A DNA stretch of 64,000 bases from Amphritea atlantica. Lineage in GTDB: Bacteria > Pseudomonadota > Gammaproteobacteria > Pseudomonadales > Balneatricaceae. Position 1 is the first letter of the stretch, and every line of letters begins with the position of its first letter. The DNA lies in NCBI RefSeq assembly GCF_900111095.1, contig NZ_FOGB01000002.1:173405-237404 (forward strand), read 5' to 3'. The notes beneath the pieces are model-generated. The model was not told the DNA's origin. It did no database searches and worked only from the letters and a program-made list of their open reading frames with translations. Shown here piece after piece: positions 9,317 to 19,074 of the stretch. The translations under genes and the position numbers were made by a program.

Positions 9317-10633
9317 ATGACTAAAATAAGCTGGTTGAGAACCATGCGCAATGTTCTCGATAGCTATAATAACCCTGCAGTGTTGATAGATGCTGAGTAT
9401 AACGTTGTTGCCACCAATAATAGTTACGATTTCCGTTTTGGTGGGCTGAACGGGCGCAGCTCGGCGAAATGCTTTTTTCTCTCCCATGGTTATCAGCAAC
9501 CCTGCGACCAGGAAGGGGAAACCTGCCCCATGCAGGAAGCCCGTGACAGCGGTCACCGGGCTAGTGTGCTGCATATTCATAATACGCCACAGGGCAAAGA
9601 GCATGTGGGTATCGATACCATTCCGATTACTGATGATGAGGAGCGGGCCTACTTTATCGAGGTGATGAAACCGATTCGTGAAGTCAGTGCCGTGCCGATT
9701 GCCAACAAGATGATTGGCCGCAGCCGGGCGTTTAATGAGCTGGTGGATCTGATTCAGAGGGTTGGTAAAACGGATACCAATGTATTGCTGATGGGGCCTT
9801 CCGGGGCGGGTAAAGAGCTGGCGGCTCAGGCGCTTCACTCCACCAGTCCCCGGGCCAGTAAGCCCTTCGTGACGGTAGAGTGTTCTGGTCTTACCGATAG
9901 TCTGTTCGAAAGCGAGCTGTTTGGTCATATCAAAGGCGCGTTTACCGGTGCGATCAGCTCCCGTACCGGGCTGGTTCAGTCGGCCCATGGCGGCACTCTG
10001 TTTCTCGATGAAGTAGGAGATGTGCCGTTGCATCTGCAGGTAAAACTGCTGCGCTTGATAGAAACCAAGACCTTTCGTCCGGTGGGTGACAGTAAGTCGA
10101 TTGCGGCGGATTTCCGGCTGGTCTGCGCGACCCATAAGGATCTCCCGGCGATGGTTGAGCGGGGCGAGTTCAGGGATGATCTTTATCACCGTATCAGTAC
10201 CTTCCCGATCCGTCTGCCATCGCTGGCGGAGCGGCGTCAGGATCTGCCCCTGCTGGTGGAGAGTATTCTGCTGCGCATTGAGGATAAAGCTCCGCTGAAA
10301 CTGACCGATGAAGCACTGCAATTGCTGGCTCAACAGCCCTTTAAAGGCAATATCCGGGAGTTGAAAAATATACTTGAGCGGGCAGTTGTGTTGCGTCATG
10401 ATGATCTGATCGGCACGGATGTTATTAAGCGAAGTCTGAATCTGATCCCGGTGGCTGAACTGTCCGGCCAAAAGACGGATGGTCTGGTGCAGATGGCGGA
10501 GCAGAGGCTGAGTCTGGATCAGGTTGAGCAGCGTTACCTTGAGGTGCTGCTACAACGCTGTGTCGATAAAGGCCAGGTTGCGGAGATTGCCGGCTGCAGT
10601 CTGCGCACCCTGTACCGCAAGCTGGAGCCTTGA
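9317..10633 (+). CDS. PAS-domain sigma-54 activator inside the cytochrome bd locus
   Basis: Enhancer-binding regulator (438 aa). Residues ~8-115 form a PAS-like sensor with a cysteine/histidine cluster ([18 protein letters not shown]). This is suggestive of a metal, Fe-S or thiol redox switch. The AAA+ domain (~130-360) has Walker [15 protein letters not shown] and Walker [13 protein letters not shown] short Fis-type DNA-binding end ([16 protein letters not shown]) follows. It is flanked by cydDC (divergent) and cydABX (convergent), and cydA has a -24/-12 promoter, so it probably controls the bd oxidase in response to oxygen or redox state. That role is inference. The ribosome-binding site is weak (CAGAG); Met-10 is an alternative start. 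Confidence 0.85.
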   Translation: MTKISWLRTMRNVLDSYNNPAVLIDAEYNVVATNNSYDFRFGGLNGRSSAKCFFLSHGYQQPCDQEGETCPMQEARDSGHRASVLHIHNTPQGKEHVGIDTIPITDDEERAYFIEVMKPIREVSAVPIANKMIGRSRAFNELVDLIQRVGKTDTNVLLMGPSGAGKELAAQALHSTSPRASKPFVTVECSGLTDSLFESELFGHIKGAFTGAISSRTGLVQSAHGGTLFLDEVGDVPLHLQVKLLRLIETKTFRPVGDSKSIAADFRLVCATHKDLPAMVERGEFRDDLYHRISTFPIRLPSLAERRQDLPLLVESILLRIEDKAPLKLTDEALQLLAQQPFKGNIRELKNILERAVVLRHDDLIGTDVIKRSLNLIPVAELSGQKTDGLVQMAEQRLSLDQVEQRYLEVLLQRCVDKGQVAEIAGCSLRTLYRKLEP

Positions 10634-10666
10634 TTCAGGACACCAGCTTGTCGTCATATTACCGTT

Positions 10667-10765
10667 TTATTCCGTGTCTTCCATCTGGTTCTCCAGCCAC
10701 ATGGCATTGATAATGCCGAAGCTGCAGGCCAGAAGAACGCCGAGTATCCAGGCGAAATACCACAT
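10667..10765 (-). CDS. cydX: Cytochrome bd small subunit CydX
   Basis: A 32-residue single-helix membrane protein that starts MWYFAWILGVLLACSFGII and ends with an acidic tail, closely matching CydX, which stabilises the haem site of the bd oxidase. AAGGAGAG lies 6 bases before ATG 10765. It follows cydB by 37 bases in the same orientation. It ends 33 bases from the convergent activator gene. Its small size means automated calling often misses it. Confidence 0.93.
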   Translation of the reverse strand: MWYFAWILGVLLACSFGIINAMWLENQMEDTE

Positions 10766-10802
10766 ATTACTCTCCTTGCTTAAGGTCTAGAGACTTAAGC
10801 GA

Positions 10803-11939
10803 TTAATAGTTAGACACACTGTTCTGCTCGATAAAGGCCGGCTCGATGCGGCGCCACATTTTGACGTAACACCAGATGGTGTACAGCAGGATAATCGGCA
10901 CGAAAAACACCGCAACCCAGAGCATAATTTCCAGTGTCAGTTTGCTGGAGGTGGCATCCCAGAGCGTCAGGCTGCTGGCCATGTCGGTGGACGATGGCAT
11001 CACAAACGGGAACAGTGTCACCCCTGCCAGCAGGATGATGCAGCTGATCCCCAGGCTGCTGGTTAAGAACGCCAGTGCATAACGGCCGCTCCAGGCGAGC
11101 AGGCTGGTTAGCAGGGGCAGCAGGACAGCGGCTAATGGCAGCAACCAGAGCAGAGGATAGTGGGCGAAATTACCAAACCAGTCCGCACTCTGAACCACGG
11201 TTTTGCTCAGTGGGTTAGAGCTGGCATCGGCAATAACGGCGCTGCTGATGCTATAGCCGGGAATGCTGGTATAAAGCCACAGACCAGCGACCACCAGAAG
11301 TACGCTGAGCAGCAGACCGGCCACTCCGGCGGTGCTGCGACTGCGCTGCTGAATTGCACCGCCCGCCCGCATCTGTAACCAGACCGCACCATGCAGTACC
11401 AGCATCAGCACACTCACCAGGCCGCAAACAATAGCGAAGGGGTTCAGCAGTGCCCAGAACGACCCGGTATAGGTTGAGCGGGTCAGTTCATCAAAGCTGA
11501 ACGGCACGCCGAGGAACAGGTTGCCGAATGCCACACCAAACACCAGCGCGGGGACAAATGAGCCCAGACTCAGGCCGATATCCCAGTTATTTCGCCAGCG
11601 GCTCCCCGGCATTTTACTGCGGTATTCAAAGCCAAGGGGGCGGAAAAACAGCGCAAAAAGAACCAGCAGCATCGCCCAGTAGAAGCCTGAGAACGCGGTG
11701 GCATAGACCAGCGGCCAGGCGGCGAAAATAGCGCCTCCTGCGGTGATCAGCCAGACCTGATTACCATCCCAGTGTGGACCGATAGTATTAATCATCACCC
11801 GACGTTCAGTATCGGTTTTTCCCAGCAGGGGAAGGAGCATTGCGACGCCCAGATCAAAGCCATCGGTGATGGCAAATCCGATCAGTAGTACGCCTATCAA
11901 TAACCACCAGATCAGGCGCAGAGTTTCATAATCAAACAT
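10803..11939 (-). CDS. cydB: Cytochrome bd ubiquinol oxidase subunit II
   Basis: Membrane subunit of the bd terminal oxidase, paired with CydA. The 378-residue protein has the expected hydrophobic helices. The conserved start ([20 protein letters not shown]) is followed by TDGFDLG and [11 protein letters not shown], which carries the conserved acidic residue of the family. Its ATG overlaps the cydA stop by 8 bases (ATGTTTGA), indicating translational coupling. It is the middle gene of cydABX. Confidence 0.95.
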   Translation of the reverse strand: MFDYETLRLIWWLLIGVLLIGFAITDGFDLGVAMLLPLLGKTDTERRVMINTIGPHWDGNQVWLITAGGAIFAAWPLVYATAFSGFYWAMLLVLFALFFRPLGFEYRSKMPGSRWRNNWDIGLSLGSFVPALVFGVAFGNLFLGVPFSFDELTRSTYTGSFWALLNPFAIVCGLVSVLMLVLHGAVWLQMRAGGAIQQRSRSTAGVAGLLLSVLLVVAGLWLYTSIPGYSISSAVIADASSNPLSKTVVQSADWFGNFAHYPLLWLLPLAAVLLPLLTSLLAWSGRYALAFLTSSLGISCIILLAGVTLFPFVMPSSTDMASSLTLWDATSSKLTLEIMLWVAVFFVPIILLYTIWCYVKMWRRIEPAFIEQNSVSNY

Positions 11940-13500
11940 GCTGAGTTTCTCCTAGTGATTCATAGTGATAGCGACCGGTCTCCAGGGCACTGGGGCCCTT
12001 ACGTACATATTTGACCATCAGGAATATTTCGATACAGAGGAAGGTAGTGTATAGCGCGGCAAAACCGGCAATACTCATCCACAGATCGGTTGCGCTCAGG
12101 GTTGAGGTGGCAACATAGGTGGGCAAAATCTCACCAATCGCCCAGGGTTGACGGCCGAACTCTGCAATAAACCAGCCGGTTTCCACTGCAATCCACGGCA
12201 GGGGCAGGCAGAGTACAGCCAGTTTCAGCAACCAGCGGGTCGTGTATTCACGCCGGCGGGCAGTGTAATAGAACGCAGCAGCAAAGGTGAATAACATGAT
12301 CACGCCGGTTGCCACCATAATCCGGAAGGTCCAGAACATCGGGGCAACTCTGGGGATGGTATCCAGAGCGGCCGCTTTGATCTGTGCTTCAGTGGCATCG
12401 GTGACATTCGGGGTAAAGCGTTTCAGCAGTAATCCATAGCCCAGATCTTTGCTGACAGCACCGAATGCTTCGCGGTTGGCGGGCGTATCCTCGCCGTTGC
12501 GCAATTTTTCCAGCAGACTATAGGCCTGCATACCGGTGCGGATGCGCGTCTCGTTGGCAGTGACGTGATCCTTAATGCCGGTGATCTCCTCATCCACCGA
12601 ACGGGTGGCGATCAGCCCCAGCAACCAGGGAATGCGCACGGCATAATCGGTGGTCTGTTGTTGCTGATCGGGCAGGCCTACCAGGGTGAAGGGGGCCGGA
12701 GCCGGATGGGTATCCCATTCCGCTTCTATGGCTGCCAGCTTGACCTTCTGTACCTCGCCAATTTCATAACCACTTTCATCACCCAGTAAAATAACCGAAA
12801 GGATCGATGCCAGGCCAAAAGCGGATGCGATGGCAAAAGAACGACGGGCAAAGCCGACATCCCGGTTGCGCAGCAGATAGAAAGCGCTGATGGAGAGCAC
12901 AAACATGGCGCCGGTGACATAGCCAGCGGAAACGGTGTGGACAAACTTAACCTGAGCCACAGGGTTGAAGATGACATCGGCAAAGCTGTCCATCTCCATG
13001 CGCATCGTTTCAAAGTTAAAGTAAGCACCCACCGGGTTCTGCATCCAGCCATTAGCGATCAGTATCCACAGGGCGGAGAAGTTCGATCCGACAGCGACCA
13101 GCCAGGTGACGGCCAGATGTTGAACTTTGGAGAGCCGGTCCCAGCCGAAGAAAAACAGGCCGATAAAGGTAGATTCGAGGAAGAACGCCATCAGCCCTTC
13201 AATCGCCAGTGGAGCGCCGAAAATATCGCCGACATAGTGAGAGTAGTACGCCCAGTTAGTACCGAACTGAAACTCCATGGTGAGTCCGGTGGTGACTCCC
13301 AGTGCAAAGTTGATACCGAACAACTTGCCCCAGAAGCGGGTCATATCTTTATATACCTGTTTACCGGTCATCACGTAAACTGACTCCATAATAGCCAGCA
13401 TAAATGTAAGCCCGAGTGTTAATGGCACAAACAGGAAGTGGTACATCGCGGTCAGGGCAAATTGCCACCGCGATAGTTCGACAACAGTTTCAGAAACCAT
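11932..13500 (-). CDS. cydA: Cytochrome bd ubiquinol oxidase subunit I
   Basis: Haem-bearing subunit of the high-affinity quinol oxidase (quinol + O2 to quinone + water). Visible features are the helix [20 protein letters not shown] with a haem-ligand histidine, VKFVHT with a second ligand histidine, and PMFWTFRIM with the ligand methionine. [12 protein letters not shown] is also present. A long periplasmic Q-loop (~residues 250-380) of the E. coli-like long type is present. Length is 522 aa. It is the first gene of cydABX, with a sigma-54-like promoter about 100 bases upstream. Confidence 0.96.
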   Translation of the reverse strand: MVSETVVELSRWQFALTAMYHFLFVPLTLGLTFMLAIMESVYVMTGKQVYKDMTRFWGKLFGINFALGVTTGLTMEFQFGTNWAYYSHYVGDIFGAPLAIEGLMAFFLESTFIGLFFFGWDRLSKVQHLAVTWLVAVGSNFSALWILIANGWMQNPVGAYFNFETMRMEMDSFADVIFNPVAQVKFVHTVSAGYVTGAMFVLSISAFYLLRNRDVGFARRSFAIASAFGLASILSVILLGDESGYEIGEVQKVKLAAIEAEWDTHPAPAPFTLVGLPDQQQQTTDYAVRIPWLLGLIATRSVDEEITGIKDHVTANETRIRTGMQAYSLLEKLRNGEDTPANREAFGAVSKDLGYGLLLKRFTPNVTDATEAQIKAAALDTIPRVAPMFWTFRIMVATGVIMLFTFAAAFYYTARRREYTTRWLLKLAVLCLPLPWIAVETGWFIAEFGRQPWAIGEILPTYVATSTLSATDLWMSIAGFAALYTTFLCIEIFLMVKYVRKGPSALETGRYHYESLGETQHV

Positions 13501-13600
13501 AGTTACAATACCTTAGGTTGGTCCGGCTGCCAGGCCGAAACGAAAAAGAGTGCGGAGGGCACAGAGTCAGGATGATCCAAATGAGTAATGCATTTCTTTA

Positions 13601-13616
13601 GGCATATGCTGTACCA
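13601..13616 (-). promoter_or_regulatory. Sigma-54-like promoter of cydABX
   Basis: Read on the minus strand: TGGTACAGCATATGCC, with GG and GC separated by exactly 10 bases. It lies ~100 bases before cydA. The neighbouring sigma-54 activator gene (9317-10633) makes a functional -24/-12 element plausible. The -12 side (ATGCC) is weaker than consensus. Confidence 0.6.
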
Positions 13617-13703
13617 GATCTGTTAAAACTTTATTACTCTTTTATTTTCAATATCTTATGTTTATATAACGGATTATATAAAGAGGCGTTCTTATAGGAA
13701 TTT

Positions 13704-13743
13704 GTCAATTATGACGCAAACTTTGTCAGATTGTGATGTGACA
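13704..13743. promoter_or_regulatory. Clustered dyads upstream of cydA (candidate activator sites)
   Basis: GTCA-ATTA-TGAC at 13704-13715 and TGTCA-N10-TGACA at 13724-13743, both preceded by TTTGTCA/TTGTCA. They lie ~90-130 bp upstream of the -24 element, the expected range for an enhancer-binding protein. The remaining stretch 13744-13952 shows no gene, tRNA or clear signal. Confidence 0.4.
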
Positions 13744-13952
13744 TAGTGTCGCGCCATGGTTCTGGACAATAATGGCATTCAGCGGTCGCCGGCATCGCTT
13801 GCAAAGGCGCCTTTTGGGAAGCGGCTGATAGCCGTGATAGCCCGAACGACTTGATCTTTCTACGCCGCTGCGCTTATGTCAAGGTTCGTGACATTTGTGG
13901 TCGGAGACTGAAAAGAGGGGGGCGTATCTGTGATAGTTTAGTGCCGTAGAGA

Positions 13953-16040
13953 TCAGGCCTGAACGAGAGATTCCTGCTGCTCCATTAAACAGATCAGTTG
14001 CTCCAGTGGTACTGGCGGGCTAAACAGGAACCCCTGTACCTGATCGCAGTTATGGTGTCGCACAAAAGCCAGCTGCTCCCTGGTTTCAACCCCCTCGGCA
14101 ACAACTTTCAGGTTGAGGTTGTGGGCCATATCGATAATGGTTTTCACGATCACCTCATCATCGCGATCACTGCCGATATCACGGATAAATGAGCGGTCTA
14201 TTTTCAGGGTATTCAGTGGCAACCGTTTTAGCCGGCTGAGAGAGGAATAGGCGATGCCAAAATCATCAATGGAGATCTCTACCCCCAGACTGCGGATCTG
14301 ATTGAGTTGTTCAAGTAGTTGTTCATTCTCCGTGGCCATAAAAGTTTCGGTGATCTCCAGCTCCAGGGACTCCCCTGGAAAACCGGTTTCGGTGAGAATT
14401 TCAGCGATCCGCTTATACAGATCCCGGCGAATAAAGTGCGCCGGAGAGAAGTTGACTGAGAGCTGGATATGTTCACCAAACTGCTGACGTACCTGGAGAA
14501 TATCCGCACAGGCTTTTTTAATAACCCACTGATCAACCAGGCCAATCAGCCCCTGATCCTCGGCGAGGGGGATAAATTCATCGGGAGGGATGGCTCCTTC
14601 ATCGGCATCAAACCAGCGAATCAGCGCTTCCAGACCAACAATGACGTTACGCCGGATGCACCATTTAGGCTGATAATAGACTTCGAAGCGTTGCTCTTCG
14701 ATTGCCTGTCTGAGTTTCTGTGCCAGATGAATGCGGCGTTCGGAGCGGATATTCATCTCTTTGGCAAAAAAGCTGAACTGGTTTCTGCCGGCCGCTTTAG
14801 AGTAATACATCGCCGTATCAGCGTGTTTGACAATGGTTGTTGCATCATCTCCGTCGGCAGGGTAGATGCTGATCCCGAGACTGGTGGTTACCTGCAGATT
14901 GAAGCCATCAATATCAACCGGTGTCTGGATAGTTCTGATCAGTTTGGTGGCGATGTCAGCCGCTCGGTTCTGTGAGGTGTTGTTGGTCAGTACCGCAAAC
15001 TCGTCGCCGCCAAGCCGTGCCAGCGTATCACTGCTTCTCAGACAGTGTTGCAGGCGCGCTGACAGTTCCACCAACAGCCGGTCACCCATCTCATGTCCCA
15101 GGGTGTCATTGATATCCTTAAACCGGTCGAGGTCGAGGAACATGACCGCCAGCTGTTCGTTGCTCCGTTGTGCATAATGGATGGCGGTGTTCAGATTGTT
15201 ATCGAAGGTTGCCCGGTTGGGCAGACCGGTCAGGCTATCGTGAAACGCCTGATGCTCCAGCTGTTGGGTCAGTAACAGTAACTCAGCGGTGCGGTCTTTA
15301 ACTTTTTCTTCCAGTAGTTGTCGCGCCTGTTCCAGTTGATTGTCGCGCGCCTGGATCTGTTCGATCATCAGGTTAAAGTCGGTTGCCAGACTGCCTATCT
15401 CATCTTCAGAGCGATTGCGCACCCGCAACTGATAGTTGCGGGTGCGGGTGATTTTGCGGACCGTCATGGCCAGCTCGGTGATCGGCCGGGTGATGATTAG
15501 CTGAGCAACGCTTGAGAGTAACAGTGCCACGATCAGTGACAGCAGAAAGACGATAAAGGCGATCCCTATCTGATCTGCCTGACGGGTGGTCAGACTGCCG
15601 AGATCGGAGAGCAACAGGGTGTAGCCTATGGCGTCATGATCCATCATTACCGGACGTAAAACATAGAGGGCGCCATCAATCTCCCCTTCGCTGCTCGTTG
15701 GCAGGGTGGGGACTGGAAAGTTTCCGGGGGCGTATTTTGCAAACAGCTTCTTGTCTGCGTCATAGAGCACAGCCAGGACAATATCCTGAACATTATCCAG
15801 TGATTCAAGGGTGACTCTGGCTGATTCCGCATCACCAAAGGTAAGTGCGGCAATGGAGTTGGTACTGATGATATCCGCTTGGGAGCGCAGGTTCTCGGTC
15901 GCCTGAAGTCTGGAGTCATACCAGTCATGCAGGGCGAAGCCTGCGGTGGCCAGTGTCAGTACGGTGCTGCTGATCAGGAGTAACATCGACATCAGCTTGC
16001 GCTGTAGCGGGAGGCGTTTAAAGATGGACATCTGTTTCAC
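13953..16040 (-). CDS. Membrane GGDEF/EAL protein with CHASE8-like sensor (YfiN-like)
   Basis: c-di-GMP enzyme of 695 aa. Order: membrane segment (~15-35), periplasmic CHASE8-like domain (~40-150), second membrane segment (~160-185), HAMP, coiled coil, GGDEF domain (RLGGDEFAVL, intact active site) and EAL domain (LEALIRW, intact). YfiN/TpbB of Pseudomonas has the same sensor but ends after GGDEF, so the added EAL makes this a possible bifunctional enzyme. Its ATG overlaps the yfiR-like stop by 4 bases. The YfiR partner is expected to repress it from the periplasm. An alternative start is Met-4. Confidence 0.87.
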   Translation of the reverse strand: MKQMSIFKRLPLQRKLMSMLLLISSTVLTLATAGFALHDWYDSRLQATENLRSQADIISTNSIAALTFGDAESARVTLESLDNVQDIVLAVLYDADKKLFAKYAPGNFPVPTLPTSSEGEIDGALYVLRPVMMDHDAIGYTLLLSDLGSLTTRQADQIGIAFIVFLLSLIVALLLSSVAQLIITRPITELAMTVRKITRTRNYQLRVRNRSEDEIGSLATDFNLMIEQIQARDNQLEQARQLLEEKVKDRTAELLLLTQQLEHQAFHDSLTGLPNRATFDNNLNTAIHYAQRSNEQLAVMFLDLDRFKDINDTLGHEMGDRLLVELSARLQHCLRSSDTLARLGGDEFAVLTNNTSQNRAADIATKLIRTIQTPVDIDGFNLQVTTSLGISIYPADGDDATTIVKHADTAMYYSKAAGRNQFSFFAKEMNIRSERRIHLAQKLRQAIEEQRFEVYYQPKWCIRRNVIVGLEALIRWFDADEGAIPPDEFIPLAEDQGLIGLVDQWVIKKACADILQVRQQFGEHIQLSVNFSPAHFIRRDLYKRIAEILTETGFPGESLELEITETFMATENEQLLEQLNQIRSLGVEISIDDFGIAYSSLSRLKRLPLNTLKIDRSFIRDIGSDRDDEVIVKTIIDMAHNLNLKVVAEGVETREQLAFVRHHNCDQVQGFLFSPPVPLEQLICLMEQQESLVQA

Positions 16041-16618
16041 CTCCTGATCCGGGCCAGTTTGAGCAGTTCAGAACTGATGGTCAGTCCGCTGCGGTTAACT
16101 TCGGGAAGGTAGATATCCAGCCCTATGCGCGTGCCCTGCCGGATCAGGTTGATAGCTGCCCGGGAGTCTGATGTCACGCTGGAGTCGCTTTCTGTCAGAT
16201 CCGCCACGGTCAGAACCGGCAAGGGGCCATGGTGAGCCTGATCTTCAGCGAAGCGCCTGATCTGGCTGAATGGGATAAATAGCATGGCACAGTGGTCAGC
16301 TTCGGATAATGAGTCTATCAGTTTATCATTGACTGTTCTCTGTTGTACGGTTTTCCCTGTGATGGTTTGCACGGCTGGTCTCAGCGAGTTTTCACGGTAA
16401 TAGCAGATGGTCATGTGATCCGGGTTATTCGCGATAGCATTGTCTGGCCAGCGGACAAATTTGGCGATATTGAACAGAATAGCGGTTTTAACCTGCCGCA
16501 GCTTGCTGTCATGGGGCTCCGCCTGGAGGTGGAGTGGCGAGAGGCAGGCGAGCAGCAACAGTAACACCGGCAGACGCTGAGAGACGCTGGATAATGTCAG
16601 GATTACGGCGTTAATCAT
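16037..16618 (-). CDS. YfiR-family periplasmic regulator (DUF4154)
   Basis: Secreted 193-residue protein. A hydrophobic signal peptide (~14-32, LPVLLLLLACLSPLHLQA) is followed by the family-typical KTAILFNIAKFVRWPDNA and a C-terminal RQGTRIGLDIYLPEVNRSGL. In Pseudomonas and E. coli, YfiR binds the periplasmic part of YfiN and inhibits c-di-GMP synthesis. Here the next gene encodes such a target. It overlaps the TonB receptor stop and the GGDEF/EAL start by 4 bases each (ATGA junctions), a tightly coupled operon. Confidence 0.85.
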   Translation of the reverse strand: MINAVILTLSSVSQRLPVLLLLLACLSPLHLQAEPHDSKLRQVKTAILFNIAKFVRWPDNAIANNPDHMTICYYRENSLRPAVQTITGKTVQQRTVNDKLIDSLSEADHCAMLFIPFSQIRRFAEDQAHHGPLPVLTVADLTESDSSVTSDSRAAINLIRQGTRIGLDIYLPEVNRSGLTISSELLKLARIRR

Positions 16619-18582
16619 AACAGATCATGATTCCATTCTAGCCGCAACCAGAGCTCCCTCTCACTGCGCTCATTGTTGTACTGCTTGCCGAAGTCTGCGG
16701 CAGGGTCCATCACCCGCTTATCAAACAGGTTATCGATACCAAATGAATAATTCAGCGCCTGAGTCAGTTTTCCTGAGCCAAACAGGTTGACGGTGGCAAA
16801 TGAATCAGCGCCATCATCAAAGCTGTTGGTATCGGTTCGGCGACTGCTATAGATCAGGCTGGCTCCCAGCAGATGGTCATTACTGATCTGGTAATCGGTT
16901 TGCAGGCTACCGGTCCAGGCTGCCAGGTAGGGCAGTGATTCGCCATCGGATTCGGTTTCAAGATAACTGATCCCCACCCGGGTGTTCAGTTTTCGCATTG
17001 GCCGCAGGGTTAATAACAGCTCAGCACCGCGCATTCGATAGACCGTGTTGCTATTGGTGAAATACTCATCAGCATCATCGGGGGTAGGCGTTTCCTGAAT
17101 AAAATCATCAATCTGACTGTTGAACAGATTGATATTCATGCTGGCCTCATCCCACTGGTAAAGATACCCCAGCTCAGACATCGTTATCCGCTCGGCATCA
17201 ACCTGAGGAGGCTGAAAACTGGTGCCCTCAAGCACTTTCAGATACTCCCTGAATCCCGGGGTGCGAATGGCGGTGCCATGTTGCAGTTTCCAGGTTTGCT
17301 GAGTGTCGGGTGTGTATACCAGTGCTTCGCGATGATTAAAGTAACCGCCAAACTGTTCAAAGTAGTCAAACCGTCCACCAATGGTAAGGCTCAGATCCGG
17401 GTGAATCTGCCAGATGTCCTGAGCAAATGCCACATAGTCATTGTTGGTTATACCGGGTTCGGAGAGCAGGTTTCCGGTTTCAGGCGGGCTCAGAAAACCG
17501 CTGGAAAAGTGGTAACTACGGCGATAGTCACTCCGTTGCGCTTGCTCATAGTTCCAGCTGATACCGCCTGCCAGAGTGTGCAGCTGAAACTGTTTTAGCA
17601 GGGTTAACGAGGCGCCTGCCATAATGCCGTTCTGGTATTCCTCATAGCCTGGCGACTGAGTGGTCTGCTCCAGCTCATATTCCCGGGTATTATCTTTCTG
17701 ATAATAGAACGTGGTTTCCAGCTGTCCCTCTTCGATAGAGCCTGTCTCATAGTGCGCCGACAGATTGAGAAAATCGCTGTCGATATAGGCATCCTGAGTG
17801 GAAGGGATGAAGAGAAAAGGGGTTTCACTGCGATTGTAATCCAGTTGCAGTGTCAGTCGTGGCAGCGGCTGCGCTTTAATATGGATATTGCTGTAGTCCT
17901 CATCCCGCGGCTGTAATGACTCTCCGCCGATAAAACTCTTCCGCTCAGAACGGAAGGGGGCGTCCTGATCAAGGTGGCTGGCAAACAACTGAAGCTTGCC
18001 GCTGTTGTAGAGGGCGGTGCCTTTGGCTCGCTGGTTGCTGCCCGCTTCAAGGCCCATCTCCAGTTGTTCGGTGTCGCTGAAGTTGCGGGTGGTCACCGAT
18101 ATGATGCCCGCAAAGGCGTTGGCGCCGTAGAGACTGGATGCCGGGCCGAGAATGACTTCAACAGTTTCAAGATATTCCAGCGGCAGGTTATCTCCGAGGC
18201 TGAAGTGGTTGTAATAGAGCTGGCGCACCCGTACCCCGTCAACCATCAGTATCATTTTGTCGTTATAGCGGTCCAGAACGCCCCGGGCCCATATGGCGCG
18301 ATGCCGTTTGCGGTACTGATTAAGCTGCAGGCCTGGCACAAACTGTAACAGATCCTCCAGTCGTCTCACGCCATAGCGCTTAAAATCATCGCGGTTGAAG
18401 GTGTAGACCGTGCCTGGGGCTTTATTCACCTGTGTAGGCACAAGCGACGCTGCGGTAAACACGTCCATCGCCACCAGCTCTTTCAGGGACAGGTCACTGA
18501 AGCCCTGTTGGTCAGCACGCGCGTATGCGGAGGTAAAGAAGACTGAATAAATAAGCAGTGGGATAACACTGTTTTTCGACAT
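16615..18582 (-). CDS. TonB-dependent outer-membrane receptor
   Basis: Outer-membrane beta-barrel receptor of 655 aa. A signal peptide (~3-20) is followed by a plug domain (~35-170, with YGVRRLEDLLQFVPGLQ and GPASSLYGANAFAGIISV). Barrel strands follow, ending in an aromatic-rich tail (LWLRLEWNHDLL). I start at ATG 18582 (MSKNSVI), where the signal peptide begins; the frame extends 14 codons upstream without one. First gene of a three-gene operon with the YfiR-like and GGDEF/EAL genes. It may therefore act as a signal input rather than only as an importer. Ligand unknown. Confidence 0.88.
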   Translation of the reverse strand: MSKNSVIPLLIYSVFFTSAYARADQQGFSDLSLKELVAMDVFTAASLVPTQVNKAPGTVYTFNRDDFKRYGVRRLEDLLQFVPGLQLNQYRKRHRAIWARGVLDRYNDKMILMVDGVRVRQLYYNHFSLGDNLPLEYLETVEVILGPASSLYGANAFAGIISVTTRNFSDTEQLEMGLEAGSNQRAKGTALYNSGKLQLFASHLDQDAPFRSERKSFIGGESLQPRDEDYSNIHIKAQPLPRLTLQLDYNRSETPFLFIPSTQDAYIDSDFLNLSAHYETGSIEEGQLETTFYYQKDNTREYELEQTTQSPGYEEYQNGIMAGASLTLLKQFQLHTLAGGISWNYEQAQRSDYRRSYHFSSGFLSPPETGNLLSEPGITNNDYVAFAQDIWQIHPDLSLTIGGRFDYFEQFGGYFNHREALVYTPDTQQTWKLQHGTAIRTPGFREYLKVLEGTSFQPPQVDAERITMSELGYLYQWDEASMNINLFNSQIDDFIQETPTPDDADEYFTNSNTVYRMRGAELLLTLRPMRKLNTRVGISYLETESDGESLPYLAAWTGSLQTDYQISNDHLLGASLIYSSRRTDTNSFDDGADSFATVNLFGSGKLTQALNYSFGIDNLFDKRVMDPAADFGKQYNNERSERELWLRLEWNHDLL

Positions 18583-19074
18583 GCACTTTTCCGGAACAGG
18601 GAGCCAGCTTTCGATCGGTGGCAATATTATTATTTTAGCGTAGCGGGCTTTAGTGGAGCTCCCTTTCTCTGGCCGTGATACGCGCTCACCATGATACAGA
18701 AAACCGTTCAGTGGGGAAGCGTATCGCTACTAATCCCCATACCAATATTATTTTTGAAACCATATTTCAATGGCTAATTAGGCGTATCTGATCGCTTTGC
18801 TATTGTACGGGAGGGGGATAGGAGGATTAAAAAGTATTGATATGAGTCAATAAAATTAAATAAATGTATAATTCAAGTATCACTATTTAGGAAGGGTTTT
18901 TATTGGTTTAAGTGGTTGTATATCTATATATTTCAACTATTTAAATGATTTTGTTGGGCTGGGTGTATTTTAAAAAGAGATACATAATAAAATATCATGT
19001 ATTTATTTATGTATCATAAGTGGTATTGTTGCGTCGTTCTTAAAACAAAAACAACCATCTCTGAGGTTTTTGCT
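18583..19074. other. Divergent A/T-rich intergenic region with an FNR-like box
   Basis: Intergenic stretch of 492 bases between the TonB operon and the diiron oxygenase gene, strongly A/T-rich from ~18,830. It contains TTGAT-ATGA-GTCAA at 18837-18850, one base off the FNR/Anr consensus TTGAT-N4-ATCAA. No other gene or RNA was recognised. An N-terminal extension of the oxygenase frame to 18997 has no family-like sequence. Confidence 0.4.

Noticed and set aside
9272-10471. 399-codon minus-strand ORF opposite the PAS/sigma-54 activator
   Set aside because: Composition is low-complexity Gln/His/Arg typical of antisense frames, while the plus strand has intact AAA+ motifs.
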